Origin: Aquimarina brevivitae
Lineage (GTDB): Bacteria; Bacteroidota; Bacteroidia; Flavobacteriales; Flavobacteriaceae
Assembly: GCF_004216895.1 (NCBI RefSeq)
Contig: NZ_SGXE01000001.1
Span: 1,098,208-1,162,207 of the forward strand
Reading direction: 5' to 3'
Length of the DNA: 64,000 nt
The translations under genes were made by a program, and so were the position numbers. The first letter of the stretch is position 1; each line of letters starts with the position of its first letter. The notes under the pieces were generated by a model that saw only the letters and a list, made by a program, of their open reading frames with translations, was not told the origin of the DNA and did no database searches. This document shows positions 44,201 through 51,421 of the stretch, one piece after another.

Positions 44201-44472
44201 TTTTAAATGAAGATATCGAAGCAAGATTAATTAGAGCAGAGTTGTGGTACACCATAAATTATGAAATGGTAAATAGCCTGGCTGATTTTTTTGTGAGAAG
44301 AACAGGTCGATTATATTTTAATATCCACACCATCCGTAAATATCGAGGAATTGTTCAAAATGATTTTATAAAATATTTAGGTTGGGATGAACAACGATTA
44401 GCAAAAGAAAATGAAGATTTAGATCTCTTACTACAAGACGCCACAACGTATTATGAAAAAGAATTCGACTAA
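41290..44472 (+). CDS. glpK-glpD: Glycerol kinase - glycerol-3-phosphate dehydrogenase fusion
   Basis: One uninterrupted 1060-residue frame joins two normally separate enzymes. Residues 1-490 are a complete glycerol kinase (FDQGTTSTRAIIFD, GVAGDQQAALFGQ, VDGGASANEYLMQFQSDIL). After a 35-residue linker, residues 525-1060 are a full-length aerobic GlpD with the FAD motif GGGVTGAG at 532-539, LIHGGLRYLKQ, and the C-terminal helical domain. The fusion would turn glycerol into glycerol 3-phosphate and then dihydroxyacetone phosphate, reducing quinone. The ATG at 41290 is preferred over a GTG at 41284. The stop overlaps the PAP2 gene by 4 nt. No glpF was found. Confidence 0.95.
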   Translation: MPDKKYIVAFDQGTTSTRAIIFDQNGTIVGMAQQELDQIYPQNGWVEHDPEQIYTHQQEVFAKVLKENQIDVSTIKAIGITNQRETTIVWDKTTGKPIYNAINWLDKRTKDICNELKKSGLQEYVIKTTGLVIDSYFSATKIKWILDHVEGARAKAEKGDFLFGTVDTWLIWKFTNGKNHLTDHTNASRTLLYNIIDLQWDSKMLKTLDIPLQMLPKVQASASDFGTISVGDYKIPIYGVAGDQQAALFGQGGDKKGVAKNTYGTGCFMLLNTGKKPSFSKNGLVTTLCASFEDRKVKYALEGSIFVAGASMQWLRDKLQMIDEVSETESICFNTTIAEDLYVVPAFTGLGAPYWDMEAKGAIYGLSLDSGKNEIIKATVQSIAYQTRDVLEAMTADSGQLMKVLKVDGGASANEYLMQFQSDILNVEVDRPQMLEVTAFGAALLAGIKAGLWTKQDGSIFRDNNTLFKPQWNEHIRFKKYRGWQFAVERTKTANINKLFIKEEDLIHFSVLDRKTQLKRAKKKRYDLVVIGGGVTGAGIALDAASRGMKVCLIEKNDFASGTSNKSTKLIHGGLRYLKQFEIGLVKETGLERAVVHKLAPHLVVPEKMLLPIVEGGNYGKLMASFGLKVYDLLANVDEDDKRKMLTKEETLAKEPLLKEKDLLGGGFYAEYRTDDARLTIELLKKANEYGANCINYCEFTSFEYNPKGKIKAIKCRDHNSGDEVLITARNFVSAAGPWVDLLRKKDQSMNKKQLRLTKGVHLVFARERFPLSQSIYFDVPDGRMVFAIPRGRTTYVGTTDTEYSGNLNRVVATKEDARYLLNAVNHMFPDLKLDIHDIESNWAGLRPLIHEEGKSPSELSRKDEIFQSKSGLISIAGGKLTGYRKMSQRVIDALLKTMDTKRKDKFKKSVTRTLTLTDQALADENDVKRYTQIVAERLQKFGVEDSYFAVYLIANYGKQTDFILDKINYFLNEDIEARLIRAELWYTINYEMVNSLADFFVRRTGRLYFNIHTIRKYRGIVQNDFIKYLGWDEQRLAKENEDLDLLLQDATTYYEKEFD

Positions 44473-45320
44473 AATCGCCCAATCACTCCCAATTGACCAG
44501 CTCCTATTTTGAGATCCCAGGATATTTTGGTTTTTTTCTCTTCGTAAGTATATCTATTGTTTTTCTTTAGGTAATTATCAATTCCATCAACAATAACCAC
44601 ACTTAGTGCAACTCCCAGCACAATATCAGTTAGCCAATGAGCATCACTCCACATTCTGCTAACCGGGGTTAATAGGCCTAAAGCATACAAACCACCTTTA
44701 ATATAAGGACTTTCAAATTGTTTGGATATAGCATACATAGTGGTAAAAGATAAAATAGCGTGTCCTGATGGGAAAGAATGATACCCGGCTTCGTGCGACC
44801 AAAATCGAAAACTTAGATTTCCTTCGCCCATATCTGGCCTAGCTCTTCCAACCAATGTCTTACTAAAGGTTTGTAATAATCCACCCGCGGTTGCCGATGC
44901 AATTAGTAAAACTCCTGTTTTTCGGATTTTTTCATTTTTCGTAAATAATCCTATGGTATAAATTCCGGTAGTAAGTCCATAATTAAATAACGGTTTGCCA
45001 AATCGAAATCCAACTTGTTGGACAAATGGAGGGACTCCAGCACTTTGGTTGGTAAAATATTCATTAGCAGGTTCATCAACCGTTAATAACAACGCGCTTC
45101 CGGCAACAATTCCACCAAAAAGAGCCCAATCTTTTCCTTTCCAACGGGCAGGTTGGGTATAAGCATTAACTACACCTCCATAAATCGAAGCTCCATCATA
45201 CTTAATCATTTGCCAGGTAGTTAGGGTGTCCTTCTGTGTTAATGTTTCTTGAGCGAAAACTTTACTACAAATAAAAGTTGAAAATACAAGAAAAGTTAGA
45301 AAAGTTATTCTGGGTTGCAT
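44469..45320 (-). CDS. PAP2-family membrane phosphatase
   Basis: The 283-residue product has a signal peptide, several membrane helices, and all three PAP2 phosphatase motifs: KTLVGRARPD, SFPSGHA and SRMWSDAHWLTDIVLG. Such enzymes remove phosphate from phosphatidic acid, undecaprenyl diphosphate or lipid A on the outer face of the inner membrane. The substrate is not clear from sequence. It converges on the glycerol fusion gene. Confidence 0.92.
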   Translation of the reverse strand: MQPRITFLTFLVFSTFICSKVFAQETLTQKDTLTTWQMIKYDGASIYGGVVNAYTQPARWKGKDWALFGGIVAGSALLLTVDEPANEYFTNQSAGVPPFVQQVGFRFGKPLFNYGLTTGIYTIGLFTKNEKIRKTGVLLIASATAGGLLQTFSKTLVGRARPDMGEGNLSFRFWSHEAGYHSFPSGHAILSFTTMYAISKQFESPYIKGGLYALGLLTPVSRMWSDAHWLTDIVLGVALSVVIVDGIDNYLKKNNRYTYEEKKTKISWDLKIGAGQLGVIGRF

Positions 45321-45402
45321 ATAGAGGTCTTAAAGAGCACAAAAGTAAGAACTTTATTGACATTTGTAAAAACAAAAAAAACTTAACAGTTCGGTGCCGA
45401 TC

Positions 45403-45490
45403 CTTCGGGGTAAAGATGGTGCCTCCAACCTTTGCACGGGATGACTAGATGCTCCGATGTAATAACGATCTGCCTTCTCGGAATGAATGA
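45403..45490 (-). pseudogene. Possible decayed tRNA-Phe copy
   Basis: The stretch 45404-45427 aligns with 45542-45567, the 3' end and flank of the intact tRNA-Phe gene, with 22 matches and one 2-nt gap. The alignment extends from acceptor stem into the terminator side. The remainder (to about 45490) has no cloverleaf and no opposite acceptor strand. It looks like a degraded tandem copy of tRNA-Phe. Confidence 0.45.
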
Positions 45491-45523
45491 TGTATAAATA
45501 GTGCATAGATAAAAGCTAAAAAC

Positions 45524-45552
45524 AAAAAACCCGAACTGTTGTTCGGGTTTTA
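45524..45552 (-). terminator. Terminator of tRNA-Phe
   Basis: A perfect 10-bp stem (45527-45536 with 45541-45550) with TGTT loop lies 6 nt beyond the tRNA-Phe 3' end, followed on the minus strand by T residues. It is a typical intrinsic terminator. Confidence 0.85.
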
Positions 45553-45556
45553 AAGG

Positions 45557-45629
45557 TGGTGCCTCCAGGAATCGAACCAGGGACACAAGGATTTTCAGTC
45601 CTTTGCTCTACCAACTGAGCTAAGGCACC
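45557..45629 (-). tRNA. tRNA-Phe (GAA)
   Basis: The minus strand folds into a full 73-nt cloverleaf. The acceptor stem GGTGCCT pairs with AGGCACC, the anticodon arm AGGACTGAAAATCCT has anticodon GAA, and the T-loop is TTCGATT. The discriminator base is A. A promoter with standard boxes lies 34 nt upstream and a terminator lies just behind. Confidence 0.97.
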
Positions 45630-45662
45630 TTTTTGCCTGTGCTTTTAAAGCGTTAGCGGGTG

Positions 45663-45693
45663 CAAATATAGAATGCTTTTTTTAATACGCAAA
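45663..45693 (-). promoter_or_regulatory. Promoter of tRNA-Phe
   Basis: On the minus strand TTTG (45690-45693) and TATATTTG (45663-45670) are exactly 19 nt apart, the same arrangement as at the tRNA-Asp gene. The transcription start would fall about 27 nt upstream of the mature 5' end. Confidence 0.8.
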
Positions 45694-45718
45694 AGAAAAA
45701 TTTAAAAAAATGGTTTTG

Positions 45719-45726
45719 TATTTTTG
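45719..45726 (+). promoter_or_regulatory. -7 box of coaX
   Basis: TATTTTTG matches TAnnTTTG and ends 18 nt before the coaX ATG. A -33 box with good spacing is not apparent. The minus-strand tRNA-Phe promoter lies 26 nt away, so the two promoters point in opposite directions from a small shared region. Confidence 0.5.
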
Positions 45727-45744
45727 CATTTTTTATAAGGCACT

Positions 45745-46479
45745 ATGAATCTTGTAATTGATGTTGGAAATACAGCGATAAAACTTGGAGTTTTTGAACA
45801 CTACAAACTAGTTGATCATAAAAGGACAACTGCTGCAGCGTTTTTTGAGCTTTTTCAAAAAACTATACAGAAGTATAATACAATAGATGCCGTGATTTTT
45901 TCTTCTGTAGGAAATTTAGATACACAAAGTCTATCCTTGATTAAAGATTATGATTTGGAACTTGTAGAGCTTTCTCATCGATTAAAAATGCCTTTCAAAA
46001 ATTTATACCTAACTCCCGAAACCTTAGGTGTAGACCGATTAGCTCTCACCGCTGCTGCTGTTAGTAAATTTCCAAAGAAAAATGTACTGATTATTGATGC
46101 AGGTACTTGTATTACCTATGATTTTAAAAATAGCAATGAAGAGTATTTAGGAGGAGCTATTGCACCTGGTATAGCACTGCGCTATTCAAGTTTGCATCAT
46201 TATACAGCTAAGCTTCCTTTGTTATCGATAAAGGAACCGGATGCACTTATTGGAAAATCTACAGAACAAGCAATTCATACAGGAGTAATTCTTGGCGTTA
46301 TTGCTGAAATTGATGGAATAATACGGGAATATTGCAACATATATGATGATTTAACAGTTATTTTAACCGGTGGGGATGCACATTTTTTGTCTAAAAGATT
46401 AAAAAATAGCATATTTGCCACCTCTAATTTTTTATTGGAAGGACTGAATTACATATTAGGAATTAATAAAAGTAAATGA
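45745..46479 (+). CDS. coaX: Type III pantothenate kinase
   Basis: The 244-residue enzyme phosphorylates pantothenate, the first step of coenzyme A synthesis. The DVGNT phosphate-binding motif is at residues 6-10, TPETLGVDRLALTAAA carries the pantothenate site, and LIIDAGTCITYDF holds the catalytic Asp. Type III enzymes need a monovalent cation and are not inhibited by CoA. Its stop overlaps the next start by ATGA. It starts a run of envelope genes. Confidence 0.96.
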   Translation: MNLVIDVGNTAIKLGVFEHYKLVDHKRTTAAAFFELFQKTIQKYNTIDAVIFSSVGNLDTQSLSLIKDYDLELVELSHRLKMPFKNLYLTPETLGVDRLALTAAAVSKFPKKNVLIIDAGTCITYDFKNSNEEYLGGAIAPGIALRYSSLHHYTAKLPLLSIKEPDALIGKSTEQAIHTGVILGVIAEIDGIIREYCNIYDDLTVILTGGDAHFLSKRLKNSIFATSNFLLEGLNYILGINKSK

Positions 46480-47726
46480 TAAAGAAGATTTTAGTAGTAA
46501 CACTGGTATTAATTACCGGTTATTCTTATGCTCAGGAAGGTACGACTTCCCCCTACTCTTTTTATGGTATAGGATTACAAAAATTTAAGGGTACGGTTGA
46601 AAATCGTTCTATGGGTGGATTGAGCATGTTAAGTGATAGTATACACTTAAATCTTCAAAATCCGGCTGCTTATGGAGATCTAAGACTTACAGCTTATACA
46701 ATAGGTACAACTTATGGAAAATATAGTATAGAAAACGAAACAGCATCCTCATCAAAGGATAATGCTACGATCGAATATTTAGGATTAGGAATCCCGATGG
46801 GTAAATTTGGTTTAGGTTTTGGAGTTATCCCATCTACAGCTGTAGGTTATGATTTAATTTCTCTAGAAGGAAGCGAAACAGAAAGAAGATTTACAGGTAG
46901 AGGAGGTTTAAATAAAGTATATGTATCTGCCGGAATAAATCTTAATGAGAATTTAAGTGTAGGTTTGGATTTTAATTATAACTTTGGAAACATTGAAACG
47001 AAGGCTATTTTAAGGAATCCTGATCTTGAACGTGGTACAAGAGAAATTAACAGTTCAGACTTATCAGGTGTTGGTTTTGCTATAGGGATAAATTATAAAT
47101 CGCTAATTACTGAAAAACTTGAGCTAACCGCTTCAATAGTATCCAGGCCGTCTTCTAAATTGTCTTCGGATAACTCTAGAGAATTAGCTACAGTAAACGT
47201 AGATAATTTTGGAAGAGAGATTGTTTTTGAAAGTCAAAACATTTCTGTAGCAGACAGTGATCTTGATTTGCCTGCAGAACTTAAGATTGGTACTGGTATT
47301 GGAGAGCCTAAAAAATGGTTTGTTGGAGCTGAATTTAATTTCCAGGATACGGAGAATTTTTCGGATCGAATTTCTGGCAATAATGATAATAATGTTAGCT
47401 ACGAAAATGCATTATCGTATAAGATGGGAGGGTATTTTATTCCTAAATTTAACTCCTTAACTAGTTATTTTAATAGAGTAGTTTATCGAGCAGGTATACG
47501 ATATGAAAAAACAGGATTGAACATTAATAATCAATCAATAGATGAGTTTGGCATATCTTTTGGAGTAGGATTGCCAGTGGGAAGCTTATTCTCCAACGCC
47601 AACTTAGGATTTGAGTATGGCCAAAGGGGAAGGACCGATTTCGGTTTAGTAAGAGAAAACTTTTTTAATTTCTCTGTAAGTTTATCACTAAATGATAAAT
47701 GGTTTAGACAATTAAAATTTAATTAA
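46476..47726 (+). CDS. Outer-membrane beta-barrel protein
   Basis: The 416-residue product has a signal peptide (cleavage after YAQ, residue 20), Gly/aromatic-rich amphipathic strands throughout, and the starting pattern SPYSFYGIGLQKFKGTVENR seen in a flavobacterial outer-membrane protein family. Its fold resembles FadL-like or PorV-like barrels only in outline, and no substrate is claimed. It overlaps coaX by 4 nt and is followed by a TPR protein, an order that fits an envelope biogenesis operon. Confidence 0.85.
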   Translation: MIKKILVVTLVLITGYSYAQEGTTSPYSFYGIGLQKFKGTVENRSMGGLSMLSDSIHLNLQNPAAYGDLRLTAYTIGTTYGKYSIENETASSSKDNATIEYLGLGIPMGKFGLGFGVIPSTAVGYDLISLEGSETERRFTGRGGLNKVYVSAGINLNENLSVGLDFNYNFGNIETKAILRNPDLERGTREINSSDLSGVGFAIGINYKSLITEKLELTASIVSRPSSKLSSDNSRELATVNVDNFGREIVFESQNISVADSDLDLPAELKIGTGIGEPKKWFVGAEFNFQDTENFSDRISGNNDNNVSYENALSYKMGGYFIPKFNSLTSYFNRVVYRAGIRYEKTGLNINNQSIDEFGISFGVGLPVGSLFSNANLGFEYGQRGRTDFGLVRENFFNFSVSLSLNDKWFRQLKFN

Positions 47727-47743
47727 CTACAATTTAATACGCT

Positions 47744-49114
47744 ATGAACACTAAAGTTATATTTACAATAGCAGCAGGATTAGTATTAGGAGCTTCAACT
47801 ATGAACGCTCAGGCTACCGACTGTGCTACTACGGCTTCTATAGCCTATGAGCATGCTAAAGTAAAAAATTATGATGCAGCTGAGGAGCCACTTTGGAAAG
47901 TAAGAAAAGAGTGTCCTACATATAGTTTAGCTACTTTTCAATATGGAGAAAAGCTTTTAGAACATAAATATAAAAATGCTCCTGATGCCCAAAAAACGGC
48001 ATTAGCCAAAGACCTTATCCAACTATGGAAAGAACGTTATCAGTATTTTCCTGGTAAAACCAAGATAGCAGACATGCACGGAGAGATTGGTCAGTTAATG
48101 CACGATAATAATATCGGTACTAAAGAAGCGCAATTAGCAGAGTTTGAAAAAGCTTGGAAAGAGGATAGAAAGAATTTTGACAATCCTAAAAAATTATATA
48201 CGTTTTTCTCTATAGTTGTAGATCTTCAGGATGAAGGTAAAAAAGATCTTCAAGATGTATTTACGCTTTATGACGACGTAATAGAAAAGATAGAAGAAGA
48301 AGAAAACGATAAAGCTGAAAAGATTAATGCTTATACAGAAAAAGAAGAAGCAGGAGAAACACTTTCTAGTAAGGATAGCAGAAGATTAAAAATGTATTCT
48401 GCAATTTTATCTAACTTCAGTAAAGTAAAAGCTGGGGTTAATCAAAAACTTGGAGAAAGAGCAGATTGCGAAAATTTGATTCCTTTGTACAATAGTCAGT
48501 TTGATGCTAAGAAAGGTGATATCAAATGGTTAAAAGGAGCGGCTAGTAGAATGTCGTCTAAAGAATGTACTGAAGATCCTTTATTCTTTAAGTTAGTGGA
48601 AGCGCTACACGCGGCAGAACCATCCGCAAAATCGGCTTATTATTTAGGATTATTAGCGCTAAAAGATAAAAAGACGTCAACGGCTTTAGATTATTTTAAT
48701 CAGTCAGCTGAACTTGAGACTAAAGGAAGTGAAAAAGCAAAAGTGTATTATAAGATTGCTGAAACACTAAGAAAAAAAGGAAGTTTTGGTAGTGCAAGAT
48801 CTTATTACAAGAAAGCACTTAGCTTTAAGCCATCGATGGGTATTGCATACCTTAAAATAGCAAATATGGTAGGAGATAGTGCTAATAGTTGTGGTGATAA
48901 TAAGTTCAACAAGCAAGCAGTATATTGGTTAGCTGCGAATTATGCAGAGCGTGCTGCTAAGGTTGATCCAGGTTTATCTTCTAACGCACAAAAAGCTGCG
49001 GCAAGATACAGAGCATTGGCGCCTTCTAAAACAGATATCTTCAACAATCCAGAAATTAAATCTGTAAAGATTGGATGTTGGATCGGAGAAACGGTTAAAG
49101 TACCTAAGCTTTAA
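47744..49114 (+). CDS. Periplasmic TPR-repeat protein
   Basis: The 456-residue product has a signal peptide (cleavage after NAQA) and helical TPR repeats, clearest at residues 290-370 (SAYYLGLLALKDKKTSTALDYFNQSAEL, shown here by its ends and by KAKVYYKIAETLRKKGSFGS). A charged, Glu/Lys-rich stretch lies near 180-210. TPR proteins act as scaffolds. With an outer-membrane barrel before it and LptC behind it, an envelope assembly role is plausible but not shown. Two nt separate it from lptC. Confidence 0.85.
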   Translation: MNTKVIFTIAAGLVLGASTMNAQATDCATTASIAYEHAKVKNYDAAEEPLWKVRKECPTYSLATFQYGEKLLEHKYKNAPDAQKTALAKDLIQLWKERYQYFPGKTKIADMHGEIGQLMHDNNIGTKEAQLAEFEKAWKEDRKNFDNPKKLYTFFSIVVDLQDEGKKDLQDVFTLYDDVIEKIEEEENDKAEKINAYTEKEEAGETLSSKDSRRLKMYSAILSNFSKVKAGVNQKLGERADCENLIPLYNSQFDAKKGDIKWLKGAASRMSSKECTEDPLFFKLVEALHAAEPSAKSAYYLGLLALKDKKTSTALDYFNQSAELETKGSEKAKVYYKIAETLRKKGSFGSARSYYKKALSFKPSMGIAYLKIANMVGDSANSCGDNKFNKQAVYWLAANYAERAAKVDPGLSSNAQKAAARYRALAPSKTDIFNNPEIKSVKIGCWIGETVKVPKL

Positions 49115-49116
49115 TA

Positions 49117-49674
49117 ATGAACAAAAAGCCATACAGGATTATCATAAACTTTGTCACAGCATTAGCTGTGACATTGTTTTTTTCGTGTCACGACAACAAA
49201 CAGACTACGACTAATCCTGAGGTTTTTAAAAATACCCCCGAGGGTGAAGCTTTCAATGTAAATTTGAAATATACCGACTCTGGCCGCTTAATGGCGGTGC
49301 TCAAATCACCTAAAATCTTAAATTTTAATAACAAGTCATTTGGATATTGGGAGTTTCCTGATGGTGTTGTTCTGGATATAATAGATGAGGAAGGTAAGGT
49401 GAGTGTAATAAAAGCTGATTTTGCCATAAGTTATCCGCAAACAAATTTGATCGATATGAGAGGTAATGTTGATATTCTTACCGCGGACAGTACTCGCTTA
49501 AAGGCACAACAATTGTACTGGGATCAAGAAGCGAATTGGATTTTTACGGACTATCCTTATACTAGTATTTTGCCCGATGGAACGATCAATGAAGGTGATG
49601 GTTTTGATGCTAATCAAGATTTTACTATATTAAATTCTAGGATAAATGAAGGCGTTTTATTTATCAAAGATTAA
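49117..49674 (+). CDS. lptC: LPS export periplasmic protein LptC
   Basis: The 185-residue protein has a lipoprotein-like signal with Cys24 (FFSCHD) and an LptC/OstA-type beta-jellyroll, with the patterns YTDSGRLMAVLKSP, PDGVVLDII and LIDMRGNVDILTADSTRL. LptC is the part of the Lpt machine that receives lipopolysaccharide from the ABC transporter LptBFG and passes it to LptA. Its neighbours are envelope genes, which supports the call. Confidence 0.9.
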   Translation: MNKKPYRIIINFVTALAVTLFFSCHDNKQTTTNPEVFKNTPEGEAFNVNLKYTDSGRLMAVLKSPKILNFNNKSFGYWEFPDGVVLDIIDEEGKVSVIKADFAISYPQTNLIDMRGNVDILTADSTRLKAQQLYWDQEANWIFTDYPYTSILPDGTINEGDGFDANQDFTILNSRINEGVLFIKD

Positions 49675-49714
49675 AATAATGAATAATGAAATTCCAATTC
49701 TAATAGCGTTATAA

Positions 49715-49912
49715 ATGAACAAGATTTTTCGTTTCTTCGAAATAGCATATCTATTTATCGCAGTTTTCTTTTCTTATCAGGCGTTTATTGAATGGGGTCA
49801 AGAAGGTGGACGCAGTTATATTTATATATTCTTTGCTATCTTAGCAGTGCTTATGTTTTTCTTCAAAAGAAATTTTAGAAAACGCTACGAAGCTAACAAT
49901 AAAAACAATTAA
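49715..49912 (+). CDS. Small membrane protein
   Basis: The 65-residue product has two hydrophobic helices (residues 7-24 and 33-50) and a basic C-terminus ending KRNFRKRYEANNKNN. No family with known function is recognised. The stop shares one base with the ATG of the next gene, so it is probably translated together with the CBS transporter, and this supports it as a real gene. Confidence 0.8.
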   Translation: MNKIFRFFEIAYLFIAVFFSYQAFIEWGQEGGRSYIYIFFAILAVLMFFFKRNFRKRYEANNKNN

Positions 49913-51201
49913 TGGAAATTCAGATTCTGGTTATTGTTTGTTCTCTTATTCTCTCAGCTTTCTTCTCAGGAATGGAAATTGCTTTTGTTTCTTCCAACAA
50001 AATTCACATTGAAATAGAAAAAAAACAAGCAGGTTTTCTAGCTAATATTTTAAGAAGATTAACGAAAAAACCATCAAAATTCATTGCCGCGATGCTGGTG
50101 GGTAATAATATAGCTCTTGTTGTTTATGGGTTTTATATGGGTGAGCTATTGATTACTGTTTTCGAATCTTTACTACCGTCATCTTATTCAGTTGTACACT
50201 ATATTTTTTCTGATCTAAGGTTGCTGAGTCAAACTTTTATTTCTACCTTAATCATACTACTTACTGCAGAGTTTTTACCAAAAGTATTTTTTCAGATATA
50301 CGCAAACGTGTTACTTAAGATTTTTTCGTTTCCCGCGTATGTTTTTTACGTGTTGTTTGCTCCAATATCTTCATTTGTTATTTGGGTGTCGGATTATGTA
50401 CTAAAGAAATTTTTTAAAACGGATGGTGATCAAGTACAGTTGGCGTTTACCAAAACTGAACTCGGAGATTATATCACGGAGCAAATGGAAACCGTTGAAG
50501 CCCATGATGAGATTGATAGTGAAATTCAGATTTTTCAAAACGCTTTAGAATTTTCAGATGTAAAATGTAGAGAGGTAATGATTCCACGTACAGAAATCAT
50601 TGCTGTAGAACAATCACAAGCGGTAGATGAAGTAAGTAGCCTTTTTACAGATACGGGCTTGTCAAAAATTTTGGTCTATAATGATTCCATAGATGATATT
50701 ATTGGATATGTACATTCGTTTGAATTATTTAAGAAGCCTAAATCGTTAAAAAGTATACTGTTACCCGTCGTTTTTGTGCCGGAAACTATGTTTATAAAGG
50801 ATTTGTTGAACCTTTTGACTAAAAAACATAAGAGTATGGCTGTAGTAATTGATGAATATGGAGGTACAAGTGGTATAATTACTGTAGAGGATATTGTAGA
50901 AGAATTATTTGGTGAAATTGAAGATGAACACGATACTGCTGAGCTTATTGAACTAACTTTAGCCGAGAACAAATATAAATTTTCCGCCAGGCTAGAGGTG
51001 GATTATATCAATGAAGTATATAAGATAGATATCCCGGAGAGTGAGTATTATGAAACTCTTGGTGGATTCATTGTAAACCATACAGAAGAAATTCCACAGC
51101 AAGGAGATATCATACAGATCGAATCTTTTAAAATTACCATTCTTGAAACTTCTAACACTAAAATCGAAATAGTTGAAGTCGAAGTAGTACCACAAGATTG
51201 A
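49912..51201 (+). CDS. CNNM/CorC-type transport or hemolysin-family membrane protein
   Basis: The 429-residue protein has a DUF21/CNNM membrane domain with four hydrophobic segments (1-175), a tandem CBS pair (about 215-335, containing REVMIPRTEII and VVIDEYGGTSGIITVEDIVEELFGEI, split here by function) and a C-terminal CorC_HlyC domain (about 345-425). Relatives affect Mg2+/Co2+ handling; others are called hemolysins without strong proof. It overlaps the small membrane protein by one base. Confidence 0.92.
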   Translation: MEIQILVIVCSLILSAFFSGMEIAFVSSNKIHIEIEKKQAGFLANILRRLTKKPSKFIAAMLVGNNIALVVYGFYMGELLITVFESLLPSSYSVVHYIFSDLRLLSQTFISTLIILLTAEFLPKVFFQIYANVLLKIFSFPAYVFYVLFAPISSFVIWVSDYVLKKFFKTDGDQVQLAFTKTELGDYITEQMETVEAHDEIDSEIQIFQNALEFSDVKCREVMIPRTEIIAVEQSQAVDEVSSLFTDTGLSKILVYNDSIDDIIGYVHSFELFKKPKSLKSILLPVVFVPETMFIKDLLNLLTKKHKSMAVVIDEYGGTSGIITVEDIVEELFGEIEDEHDTAELIELTLAENKYKFSARLEVDYINEVYKIDIPESEYYETLGGFIVNHTEEIPQQGDIIQIESFKITILETSNTKIEIVEVEVVPQD

Positions 51202-51421
51202 TAATAGTAATAGTTTTGTAGTTTCATTTTTATAAAAAATTACTACCTGCTTTAAGGAACTTCATCCTAGAAAAAACTTAAGCCTATAACTTATTAACTA
51301 ATGGCTTTTAGATCCACTTTTTTAAATCAAAAAAAGTGTAAATACTTTTCATTTTTAAATTGGTATTATTGCAATAAAATGGTATTTTCGCCCACTATAT
51401 TTGAATAAATAATACAAAACA

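Noticed and set aside
41284..44472. GlpK-GlpD fusion as a frameshift or assembly error
   Set aside because: A single frame runs through both domains and a linker of normal composition with no stop or frame change; a lost stop codon cannot be fully excluded without reads, but the sequence itself shows no sign.
45383..45586. A 67-residue minus-strand frame
   Set aside because: It runs across the tRNA-Phe gene end, its terminator and the decayed copy, so it cannot be a protein gene.
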